From positions 248,001-312,000 of the forward strand of contig JAOTON010000209.1 in the NCBI GenBank assembly GCA_034440635.1: a stretch of 64,000 nt of DNA. The letters are read 5' to 3'. Below are positions 44,217-54,700 of the stretch, piece by piece. The notes below the pieces were generated by a model, which was not told the DNA's origin, did not search any database, and saw only the letters and a program-made list of their open reading frames with translations. The first letter of the stretch is position 1, and every line of letters begins with the position of its first letter. Source of the stretch: Lepas anatifera (Eukaryota > Arthropoda > Thecostraca > Lepadidae). Position numbers and translations under genes: made by a program.

Positions 44217-45356
44217 GTGTCCTTGGTCGACGCCGATCTGTTTCCGCCTCAGAAACCCATCGCAGGCGCCGGAAGCTCTCTGCCGCCAGAGTCCGCTGGT
44301 GTCACCGCCCCTGCGCAGCCGCGCTCACCGGTCGCCGCGGCCGCCGCCCGGTCACCCTTGAATCAGCCGATCCTGGCAGCCCGCCAGCCGGACCCGGCCC
44401 CGACCCGAGCACGTGGGAGGGCGCGCCGGCACGCGCCCCGAAGCGAAACGCCGGAGCACGGGCGGACCCAGGGCCAGCGCCAGGGGATCCATAGGCACCG
44501 CGTCGACCTCCGCACCCGGCCGAGAACGTCCCCGCCGGCGGTGCCCTGGAATGGACACTTCTCAGCTGATCCAGAGTGCTGACACGCGTCGGCGTTGAAT
44601 CGTGGCGATTTTCACCATAGGAATACCGGCCCTGGTGAATGCCGTCCAGATGCTGCCTCCTTCCTCAGCAGCAGCAGGGTCTTTAAAATGTCCTGCTTCA
44701 CTTTCGTCAGGGATTCTTTGATAAAGAGCTGGGGGCCCTGGATGGTGGCCTGTCGCAGTCTTCCCTCGTAAATGTCATTCCGCACATTTCGTTTGACGAA
44801 CGCACAGATGACGGTGCCGCCCCTGCAAACGGTGAATGACGGTGAAGTCGTGCCGAGCCACCTTCCTGTTTCGTTGACAATACATATCGCCATGGACTCA
44901 ATGTCCTCACCCGTGTGCTTGCTGCCTAGTTTGTCGCACTGCATGCCGATGTTTGACTGACGAGAGTGATGCTCAAGTTCATCAAGCTGGTCAGCCTGCT
45001 CGCCACTCTCTGCTCACGGTGCTGTAATTTTCGTTCGAGCTCCTCCACCCGCTTGGTGCTATCAAACACTTCGCCCTCTAAAACTTCAATCCGTTTGCCA
45101 AAACTAGACAGCTTTGCGCCAATCTTCTCCCACAATTTTGAAACTTCGCTCTGTATCGTTTACTCCACCACCGTTTTTATTTCAATTAGCACGTCTGAGC
45201 TTACCGCCTGTTTGGGTGGCTCTGCCTGTAACAGTTTCTTTTCCAACGCCTTGATCATCTCACTCATAGATCGTTGTCTTGTCAGTCCTGCACACGGCAG
45301 TTGCTGTCTTCCGTGTCACTAAACTCGGACGCTGATTCCTGAGAGGTGAAGGGCAT
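44217..45356 (-). pseudogene. LINE ORF1-like relic (coiled coil plus RRM-like region)
   Basis: On the minus strand a start at 45356 with an acidic N-terminus is followed by a coiled coil with VLEGEVFDSTKRVEELERKL. Next come the linker DELEHHSRQSNI (compare DELEQYSRRNNI in L1-type ORF1) and an RRM/C-terminal-like block, CAFVKRNVRNDIYEGR then LFIKESLT. Internal stops and at least two frameshifts disrupt it. A GC-rich, proline/arginine-coding tail fills 44217-44600. It is related to the fragment at 9428-9910. Confidence 0.6.
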
Positions 45357-45367
45357 ATTTGCTTTAA

Positions 45368-46144
45368 AGTGAGATACGTGAACAAATTATTTTGGTGGTT
45401 TCTTGCCATTTGAAAAATCCTGTTTAGGAACTGTCAATTATTTTTGTATCTTCGACAAAATTTTGGGAGGCCAGTCACTTATTATCGAAATAGGTTAACA
45501 GGTCCGATAAAGTTCTGAAACATTCACCCATCACTTACTTTTCGAAAACTATTTAAAGTTGAAAAGTAATGTTTTTTTTGTAATAGAAATGTCTGTTCTC
45601 CTGTATTTGTATTTGAATAATTTTACAAATCCTTTAAAAAATACAAAATGAATTAGTTTGCCCTAAAAACGAAAAAAACTGCATTACACAAGTCTTCAGC
45701 CGTTTCGTAACTCGGGTCTTGAGTCGTCTTCTGCTTCCGCCCCAAGATGAGGCTTTTGCGTCAGAAAGGTCACGTGACCCCCTATGAGTTGGCGTACGTT
45801 GTGGTTGGTCAATTGTGATTTCATAAAAAGTCCTATATTATTGTTTTAATATTATTTTTAGCTGTAGCTTTTTAAAAGAAAACTTTTTATTTAATAGTTT
45901 TAACTTTCAAGTCACTGCTTGGAAAAAATGGGGACCGGTTTTTTAGAGAATTTGATAGCCTTAGCCGGGGGTACGTCTTTTACATCGATAAGAGGTGTAC
46001 CGGTAAAGTCGTCTAGAAATGTTGACTTTGAGAGCAATTTTAAGGAAATTTTAGGCCGAATTCGCAAAAATGAGAAAAGGACTTCTGAAACGACTTTTTG
46101 TGACCTTTTGATCTAGCCAATAAAAATTTTTCGCGTATCTCCCT
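45368..46144. mobile_element. TTAA-flanked family E element, copy E2
   Basis: A 777-bp unit with ends AGTGAGATACGTGAAC and TTCGCGTATCTCCCT, TTAA at 45364-45367 and 46145-46148. It aligns with E1 at 15060-15852. Its right TTAA is also the left TTAA of element A6. Confidence 0.88.
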
Positions 46145-46148
46145 TTAA

Positions 46149-47002
46149 CCCGCCACCGGGGGCCACGATGCCCCCTAAGGTTTTTCCGGGATAGCAGAAA
46201 ACGACGAGGCGCAGCACCGCGGTTGAGGGCTCACCCACGCACATTCCATCACCCGAATTTTACCCCGGGTCCCAGGTCGGTCACCAGACGAGGTACCAGG
46301 TCCTCACTACTTTAGGCTCTGTAGTGCTACATTTAAGTCGATCAATTTGAAACTTTTACACCTAACCCTCCAGGATTACAGGTGTATATCCGGGATTTTT
46401 GATTTCGTGCCTGAGGTCGGTCGGGCGACCTCCCCATTGGAAAAGCATTGGGAAAGATGTTTCTGATATAAAGCCACAAAATGATTGCAATATCGACTGC
46501 CGAACAGGTTGGCCCCTTCGGATCAGGGGTCATTTTTACCTTGCTTTTCCAAGGTCATCCAGGTCCGAGGTCAAAACAGTATTTTGAGAATAACTTTTGA
46601 CCTAATTAGGTAGAGGGTGACAAACACACGTGTTTGTTTGTACTGGCTTTCATTTGATATACGGCAAGATTTTCTGACCTTTTGACCTAGGTTCTTAGGT
46701 CGCGAGGTGCTCTGGAGGTAAACCACTGGCGGGGGAGGTTTTACGTTTCCTAGCGGAAAAGGACTGACAATTTCTATCAAAGTACTTTACAGACCTCAAT
46801 AGCTCTAATGGCATAATAGTTATGGCCAGTTTGTTAAGTTGTATTTGAGTGAAATGCCGATCGCCATTTGCTCTGGGGTAAACCATTGCCTGGCACTAAA
46901 GATGTGGATTTTTACTGATTCGCGGTTTCTATTGCACTCTGCGTTTGGCTAACGCCCATATTTTGGTGGGGGGCCATCCCGGTGGGGGGGGGGCCGGCGG
47001 GG
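46149..47002 (-). mobile_element. TTAA-flanked family A element, copy A6, eroded by many short deletions
   Basis: Only 854 bp instead of about 1022, TTAA at 46145-46148 and 47003-47006. It runs collinear with A5 but lacks dozens of 1-6 bp pieces, often one unit of a short repeat (for example GAGGTACCAGGTCCTCACTAC where A5 has GAGGTCAACCATGGTCACCTCAC). Several AGGTCA hexamers are lost as a result. Confidence 0.8.
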
Positions 47003-47189
47003 TTAAGAACCAGCGTACCTGATCACAGTGTACCAAAAGCTCATTCGGTGGAATATAACGCATATTCACGTTCTGCCACGTTCATTTTAACACAACGGGC
47101 CTCATACCTCGAGCGGCGATCACCACCGAGCTATAGCACGCGTGCGCGGTTGGTGCGGAACGGAGAGGAGACGTCCTCACTCCACTAGT

Positions 47190-47272
47190 ACGTAGGGCTG
47201 ACTGTAGGGGGCATAGTTTTGTCCCGAGCTTTTCCGTTTGGGGTGCCTTTTTGCCCCCTGCATCCGCCACTG
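47190..47272 (-). mobile_element. End fragment of a hAT-like family D element
   Basis: GGGGGCATAGTTTTGTCCCG through TGCCCCCTGCATCCGCCACTG matches the terminal 80 bp of family D in reverse. The other end is missing. Confidence 0.6.
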
Positions 47273-47327
47273 CGTATGACCTTGTGTAACCTCTGCTCTC
47301 GGATAGGTATATTTCCGTGAGATACAG
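47273..47327 (+). repeat. Duplicated splice-acceptor segment (decoy acceptor)
   Basis: CGTATGACCTTGTGTAACCTCTGCTCTCGGATAGGTATATTTCCGTGAG (given here only for its key parts: pyrimidine-rich tract, GGATAG|GTA, TTCCGTGAG) is repeated 79 bp downstream around the true acceptor GGACAG|GTACG. The upstream AG is at 47305-47306. Confidence 0.75.
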
Positions 47328-47385
47328 CCCCACTGCTCCAGTGTATACTACCGTATGACCTTGAGTGACTTCTGTTCTCGGACAG

Positions 47386-47488
47386 GTACGTTTCCGTGAG
47401 GCGGAGGAGCAGTTCACTCAGGCCCTGGCACTATGCCCAGACCTGGCCGCTGCTCTCCACAACCGCGCCACCATCAAGTACAGAATGG
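47386..47488 (+). CDS. Small TPR-repeat protein, exon 2 of 3
   Basis: Acceptor TTCTCGGACAG|GTACG and donor AATGG|GTAAGC. 103 nt, phase 0 to phase 1. It encodes the second helix of TPR 1 (REAEEQFTQALALCPD) and the first helix of TPR 2 (AAALHNRATIKYRM). Confidence 0.8.
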
Positions 47489-47864
47489 GTAAGCACCCGC
47501 CGCGTTCCGCCTGTGGGAAGGAAGCGCCCGTTCAAGTAACCTGGCAATGTGCGAACGCCGAAGGTGTTTTACAGCTTGAGCCTTTGGGGGTTGGATATTT
47601 TTTGTTAGCAGACTAGAAAGAGAACTATGGCATCGATTTCGTTGAAAGTGAGTGCATTGGACAGCTCTTGAAATTATCCATATAAAACAAACATGAGCTT
47701 TTTACCGTCCAATAACTTCAATAACCTCTAGAACTTGAACCAGCCTGATACTTCTTTCATCTCACATACTGACCTTAAACACCATCCGAAACGGTTGGAA
47801 AGCTGATCCCAGGCGACAAGACAAATCTGAGTAGCCTGACCTCAGGTGACCTCTGACCTCACAG

Positions 47865-47986
47865 GTGATCTCGCCGCCGCGGAGGACGACCTGGTGCGTG
47901 CGCAGAAGCTACGGCCGGACCATCCGGAGGTGGCGGTGGCGCTGGCGGAAACGCGACGGCTGCGAGCGGCCCAGCAACACAGCTGA
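47865..47986 (+). CDS. Small TPR-repeat protein, exon 3 of 3
   Basis: Acceptor CTGACCTCACAG|GTGATC. The split glycine codon is completed (G|GT), giving YRMG-DLAAAEDDLVRAQKLRPD, which finishes TPR 2 in register, then a capping helix (PEVAVALAETRRLRAAQ) and TGA at 47984-47986. The stop lies inside the first unit of a minisatellite. No AATAAA was found downstream. Confidence 0.8.
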
Positions 47987-48250
47987 TCAACAGCAGCACA
48001 GCTGATCAACAGCAGCATCGATGATAAGAACGCACGTGGTCACAGCAGCACGGAGGATAAACACACAGCAGCAAAGTCGATAAACACACAGCAGCGCATA
48101 TGATAAGCAACAGCACAGTAGATAAACACACAGCGGTACAGCTGATCAACAGCAATACCGATGATAAACACTCAGCAGCAGAGATGATAAACAACAGCAC
48201 AGTGGATAAACGCTCAGCAACACAGATCATAAACAACAGCAAAGTGGAGA
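47975..48250. repeat. Minisatellite overlapping the TPR gene stop codon
   Basis: Units of about 19-20 bp, (AGCTGATCAACAGCAGCA) grading into GATGATAAACACACAGCAGCA, run for about 275 bp. The last four codons and stop of the TPR gene are part of the first unit. Confidence 0.75.
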
Positions 48251-48322
48251 AAAGTGACTGAAATTTTGCCACATTGCGAGCAACGTTTAGTAGACTTTAT
48301 CTACCCCTCTGAACACTGGTTT

Positions 48323-48454
48323 TTATTCACAAGCGACTGCTGATGTTGACGTCGATCTGGGAGCAGCTGGTGAAGCGCCCAGGTCGCGAACATCGTCGTC
48401 TTCCTGCTCCTTCAAATGTTGTCTCTTCCGTTGGGCCTCATTGACGTCTTCGTG
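48323..48454 (-). CDS. Last exon of an unidentified minus-strand gene
   Basis: Acceptor TTAACTTACAG on the minus strand, then 43 codons starting HEDVNEAQRKRQHLKEQEDD and ending SAVACE. The frame closes with TAA at 48325-48323, which is itself part of an AATAAA polyadenylation signal (GAATAAAAACC). The sequence is charged and probably a disordered tail. It is convergent with the TPR gene, the two 3' ends being within about 100 bp. The protein was not recognised and the phase of the upstream exon is not proven. Confidence 0.5.
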   Translation of the reverse strand, partial: HEDVNEAQRKRQHLKEQEDDDVRDLGASPAAPRSTSTSAVACE

Positions 48455-48499
48455 CTGTAAGTTAAGTAGATACATGAAGATTTCGTGGGGGTTATGTTA

Positions 48500-48740
48500 G
48501 GATGAGCCACGGAAGGGGACGTGATATCATTGTATCTCTTCTTTAAGGCCATGGGGTCTGACAGAGTGATGACGTCCGCTCCTAAGAAGACTGACGGCTG
48601 TAGCCATCTCCTGTGCTGCTGCCCCGCGTGCGAGGGCTCGCTGTTGTAGTCGGTCTTGGCCTGATGAGCATCTCCAGCTAAGAGCTCGCGTATGTTCAGA
48701 GAACAGTACACCCACTGGACCACTGCGGTCACGCCGCAGG
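48500..48740 (-). CDS. Possible internal exon of the same minus-strand gene
   Basis: A minus-strand frame with ordinary amino-acid composition and GC-rich third positions (for example NIRELLAGDAHQAKTDYN and SVFLGADVITLSDPMALKK) lies upstream of the last exon. A CAG acceptor candidate is at about 48729, but no good donor was found, so boundaries and frame are uncertain. An overlapping frame is also open. Confidence 0.3.
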
Positions 48741-48944
48741 TACTCTCCAGATCTCCAGGCCCGTCCGAGCAGCGCTGGCAGGGCCGTGTGCTGGTACGAG
48801 CAGCTGGGTGTGATATAGCGGCAGAACGAGGTCACCTCTACATCAGATGGTGCTTCCGCGTGCAGGGTAGCAGGTCTTTGATGATTTCTTATATAATATT
48901 AATCTGTATAAACGGAGCCCGCGGTTGAAGAGGGTCAGACACCT

Positions 48945-49105
48945 GGATCAGCACCGGAGCTGAGGGACCTCAGCGTGCTGTCCGACATCAGCTGGCTACC
49001 CAGCTGCTTATGGCTGGGGTCACCTCTCGGTGATTGAGGCTCCCGTCCGCGTGAGCTGACGGGACTGGCAAACTGGACATGCGGATATGCATAGCCGGCT
49101 GAGCT
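48945..49105 (-). CDS. Possible further exon of the same minus-strand gene
   Basis: A serine-rich frame (YAYPHVQFASPVSS ... SDSTLRSLSSGADP) ends at a candidate donor CCAG|GTGTCTGACC. An acceptor could be CTCAG near 49099. Support is composition and position only. Confidence 0.25.
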
Positions 49106-49119
49106 CTCCCAACGCAAAC

Positions 49120-50835
49120 AAGTATTTGGAGTCGTAGGTCCTGTATGTATCCCTAGTATGTATCACGTGTTTTGATGCGACAGGTGGCGTTATAGTTAGA
49201 TATATTGCACAGTGGCGGTTTTCAGTATTAGTTTTCGGGTGCTTACTTTCAAATTATGTGTATTTTATCTGTGCAAAGCTTTTATTATTGAAATTGTGTC
49301 TGAAGCAGGGTTCTTGCGATCAAAGAGGGGACTATTTTTGGTCCAAAGTCCCTCCCAATTGTCCCAAGCCCTTCGGATTTTCTATCGCTGGGGACCAAAG
49401 TCCTTCTAGTCCCGACTAACCTAGTCCCGACTAACCCCACATCTAGTCCCGACTAACGGAAGACCTGTTCCCCCTTCCTGTCAGGGCCCCTGTGTCATTT
49501 GCTTAAGGTCGCTATGGCCCCTTTAGATGTTTTGTTGTGCAAAGCAAGAAACAAAAGTGTTCGATGACGAAAGTAAAGTGTCCGTTAATTGCAGCGTTCC
49601 CATTTGAGGTCTTATTTTACCCCTTTCCCTCGTTGTTCGCGAGCGAAACTGAATTTGATGAATTAGCGAAACTGGTCTGGTCGGATTTGAAATTGCGTGT
49701 AAAATACACGGGGCGTCGCCATCGATGTTTCATTGGAGCACAGGGAGGGTGGCAATCAGCGGGACCAGGGGATCCGCTGTCTTTGAAAACGCTTCCGATA
49801 CGGGGATTAACTTTTCAAACTGGTAACAAAACGAAAAGTTAGAACTACTTGATCAAGTGGTAAAATTTTGGGAGGCTTCCTCATTGTCTAACTTGTTGTG
49901 GAGGACGTCGAACCCCCATCCCTCTCCCGCTTACCACGCTCATGAAAATAAATGTATAAACAAGAACTGTGTGTTTGCCACCAGATTGGTACATATTTCG
50001 GTTATCTGTAACGCAGTTGAATTTGGGCATCTGGCGTTGACGGATTTGAGCATAACACCACGGACACGTGGAAGCACTGGGCAACATTCTCGGATTCATG
50101 TTGCTTGTCGCATGTCGCTTGTACCTTCCTATCATTCTGGAGTTAACTTTTACCCCATGCAGATAGAAAAGAAGAGACGCTGGAAAATTAGGAAGCTTCT
50201 GTTTTGCGAGGGAGATCTGAACATAGCGTGCAATATTTGAGAAAGGCGTGCGGTTTTTTGTCGATGTAGAATGGTACATGCTGATGTCGGCGCCCTCTAT
50301 TCTGAGAGACACATGAATGAATGCTCGGCGCCACATGTGCTCTGCACTAGCGTTCTCTATGGTGCTTTGGGCCGAGGCAGTCTGGTCAACGTTATAGAGG
50401 GCGCGGCCGAAGCCACTACGGTTTCTTCGGCGTGCACAAGAATGTGTTTTTGGGCATTCGTGGAAGGAGTTCAGGAGAACCCGAATGATTCTGGTTAAAT
50501 CCAGGTTTTATCTTAAGCTTTTTTGTTCGCTGTTTTAAGTTTGTCCCCACCTAACTGGCCGCCATTGAAACTTAGTCGCAGAAGAAGAAAAGTTCCGGCC
50601 CGATTCCCTGACTTTGGCCCACAAAAATAGCTGTGGAGTTTCCAGACTTGTCATTTGATGTGGACATATTGGTGGACATTTCAATAAGGTCAACACTCGC
50701 TCGGCTTATTTCGTTGACTGAGTAATAAAACAGGGGATGAAATGTGATATATGTTTCTGTGCTATTCAAGGAGGGGATTTAGGCAATAACCACCACTTTG
50801 CTTTGACATTTCAGGTGCACTGTTGACTGTCGTTA
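49120..50835. other. Region without recognised gene
   Basis: Open frames at 49537-49842 and 49857-50240 (plus) show no domain or splice support. At 50288-50405 CGCCCTCTATTCTGA and its rough inverse TATAGAGGGCGCG flank about 100 bp, possibly a small inverted-repeat element. At about 49418-49460 CTAGTCCCGACTAAC is repeated three times. Confidence 0.35.
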
Positions 50836-50837
50836 AA

Positions 50838-51038
50838 TTATTTAAGGCATCGCTTCTCCGACCGCTCCTCTCCCCCAGAGAACATGTACGCAGGAATCAT
50901 GCACATGACTCGCTGCTTCACATCAAACCGCTGCGAAGGCTTCTGAACTGTTATTGCCTCAACTGTCCGTACTTCGACGGTGTCCCCGGCGTAATTTAGG
51001 AGCTCCGCGCCGGAGGCGCCCATGAATGCGTGGCCCAT
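50838..51038 (-). CDS. Small unidentified ORF with good start context
   Basis: 66 codons from ATG at 51038 in the context AACAAACATGG, close to the arthropod start consensus, to TAA at 50838. Composition is balanced (GHAFMGASGAELLNYAG near the start, basic C-terminus). No signal peptide, domain or homologous family is recognised. It could be a complete small protein or a first exon read through. Confidence 0.3.
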   Translation of the reverse strand: MGHAFMGASGAELLNYAGDTVEVRTVEAITVQKPSQRFDVKQRVMCMIPAYMFSGGEERSEKRCLK

Positions 51039-51203
51039 GTTTGTTACATGTTTTTTTATTTGTTTACTGTCGTGTGTTTTTTAGCATGTGTTTATCGTGT
51101 GCAACACACGGCATGGTTCTAACTACTGAGAGCTAAAGTTCTTTCGATTTACCAGCGTGCTCAGATATGTTGATGTGTCACTGCATAGTGTAAGTATGTT
51201 GAG

Positions 51204-51575
51204 TTAATTTTTCACGGTTGAAAATGAATCCTTCTGCTGATACTCTGGTGCAGCGATTTGGCTTAGTTCAAACGTGCTGCTGATGGGTTCATCCTTCCCT
51301 CGAGATAAAGGGTGAAAGTAATGTTTCTGCTCACTGGGGGTCTCCACATATTTGAAGAAGATTTTAGATATTAGTTCTGCCCTTGAACGGTTTCTCTCGC
51401 GACATACGTAATCATCTCGATCCAGAAACACCAAAATACATAAATAAATACCCACACGTGACGCCCAACAGCTGAGTTTGCGTGGAAATGAGGTCAAGGA
51501 GAAACCAGTATCGGGAACACCGCACGAGCCGTGCCAAATATGGCCGTTCTGGACGATGCTCTTGCATCTGCACAT
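51204..51575 (-). CDS. Unidentified ORF, low support
   Basis: About 120 codons open on the minus strand. The second half (SRAELISKIFFKYVETPSEQ) looks protein-like, but no domain, start context or splice partner was found. Confidence 0.15.
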   Translation of the reverse strand: MCRCKSIVQNGHIWHGSCGVPDTGFSLTSFPRKLSCWASRVGIYLCILVFLDRDDYVCRERNRSRAELISKIFFKYVETPSEQKHYFHPLSRGKDEPISSTFELSQIAAPEYQQKDSFSTVKN

Positions 51576-51579
51576 CTGG

Positions 51580-52710
51580 GTATTTGCATGCTAGAGCAAG
51601 CACACACCTTACGTTAATCACCAAAACAACTTTTCGGACCGCAGAACGTGAGCTTCACCCCCGAAACGCCTTTGCTTGCAGGTGACACCTACCTGTACAT
51701 CAGCAGTGCATCCATGCCGTTCCCCTGACACCTAGTTTCACATTTCACCGGAGCCAAAACAACGGGAAACCGCATCAGACGCAGCTGTCCGGCGGAGTAG
51801 TGGCCAGTGAAGTCTCCCATCTGTCTCACTTCAGCGCCCCCGTCCGAGATGCGACTCCATCTTTCCAGGACATCGTCTGCTGTCGGGGCCGCCGACGCCC
51901 GTCTGGCAGCACGTTAGCCTCATTTGTCCATATGGCAGCAATTAACTCTCCATCGGTGTTATCTCGGCGCCGATGGAAAGCATTAATTAGAGAGTGTGGA
52001 ACCCGGTGGCACAGCTTGGCAGCATATAGCACCTCAGCGTCGAACAGCTGGTGAGGAGAGTTAGGAGAGTTCGTCTGCATTTTTAGCGCACGGGATGTTG
52101 GTGGTATAGATAAGAGGGCACATTCCCGCTGTTTCCAGTGATTGTTGCGATCGTAAAACGGCATTGCCGCTCCGGGTCATGCCGGGCACACGCTTCAACC
52201 CCTTCAGCTGATGTAAATTGTTCAGAGCGTTATCTTTCTCAGTGGATTCTAGCCTTCAGACAGCACGAAACGCGACCATTTATGTAGTCCGCCCGGTCAG
52301 TGAACCGGTAAGTTATAGTGTGATGTTCAGTATTGACCTGAACAATGGTAATTACAAAAACACCATTATTTAATGTATGGCGCTGAATGATTTACGAGTC
52401 CTGCCGCCAGTGCTTTGTGACAGATATCTGATCTTAGCAGTTAACTGATCATTATTTAAGTTGGCCTCCTAGGGACTATCCGTGCTAGGAGCATGAGCGG
52501 ACTTTTACAACTTATGGCTCGTTTTACACGTTTTACGATCCGTTCGAATCACCTCTGTATGTCTGCCCCGGTTCCAATTTAAACCTCCCGATACTTCAAA
52601 CACCCCGTGTAGATATCACATAGGCGCATGTATTGTAGCAAATGAGGATTGGCAAAGCTGTACACAATATATAAACACAATTGAAAGGAACAAAATAACG
52701 GGAATTAAAC
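51580..52710. other. Downstream flank of actin; no other gene recognised
   Basis: Contains the actin 3' untranslated region at its right side. An ATTAAA variant polyadenylation signal occurs on the minus strand near 52365-52370. Open frames at 51800-52164 overlap on both strands and are not supported. Confidence 0.35.
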
Positions 52711-53361
<651 letters not shown>

Positions 53362-53435
53362 TTAGAATCAGCAAGGGCACACTCAGCTCGCCAAGGCCTA
53401 GACACAAGTGCATGTAGGACAAGAAGAAGCCACTA

Positions 53436-54045
<610 letters not shown>

Positions 54046-54499
54046 TCTGAAACTGAAGGGGTGTATTTGTCAGTTTACATCGTCATTCAACTGTGCTTGC
54101 GTTCGTCAAGGCGATGGACTTCGTAAACAAAAATTACGGCGATGAAGGCAATCAGTGCTAGTCTGATCACTTAAGCCAACACAGCAGATGTTTAAGTGAT
54201 AATTGTCAACAACTTTACACAGTTTAGTCGGAGTCGGGGTCAGCCTTAGCTGGAGCAGACCGATCAAACACCTATCGGCCTTGTAGCCCTTTAAAAAGTA
54301 TCGAAGAGAAAATTCAGCGCAATTGTCTCCTGCATAAGTATTCATATACGTCCAAATTCCAAAATATGATGAGCCTGCAGATATGCATGAGCAGGGGCCC
54401 TAGTTTCCCCAGCAGCCGGCTGTTCCCAAAACCGTTACCGAACACTTCACTACTGACCCAAAAGGTTTTTCTTGCGTGGCGACGTGCTCACTCTCGCCA

Positions 54500-54700
54500 C
54501 GGCTACCAGATGCCACGTGCGATAGCCGCTGCAGAGCCTCCGCATTCGAGAGCTATCTATCGCACGCCCCGGAGAGCCACGTGACTCTGGAGCCGTTCCA
54601 TTGGCTGGAGAGCTGGACGGTCACGTGACCGGGGAGGTGGCGGCTGGGATAGTCATATATGGTGCTACAGCACAGCACCGCTGCTGGTTTAGTCACCGCG
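54500..54700. promoter_or_regulatory. Cluster of CACGTG E-boxes, CCAAT and a CArG/TATA-like motif
   Basis: CACGTG occurs at about 54513, 54577 and 54622 (the last inside GTCACGTGAC), with ATTGG (inverse CCAAT) at about 54599 and TCATATATGG at about 54652-54661. It reads best as a plus-strand promoter but could also serve actin on the minus strand. No transcript downstream on the plus strand is recognised. Confidence 0.4.

Larger units (their letters stand above)
40080..47385 (+). other. Intron 1 of the TPR gene, 7.3 kb, transposon-rich
   Basis: Donor GTGAGT at 40080 and acceptor TTCTCGGACAG ending at 47385. Within it lie a hAT-like element, two copies of a 0.4-kb duplication, TTAA elements A5, E2 and A6, a Penelope fragment, an LINE ORF1 relic and a hAT end fragment. 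All are listed separately. The parts not listed (for example 40553-41199 and 41649-41890) show nothing recognisable. Confidence 0.6.
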
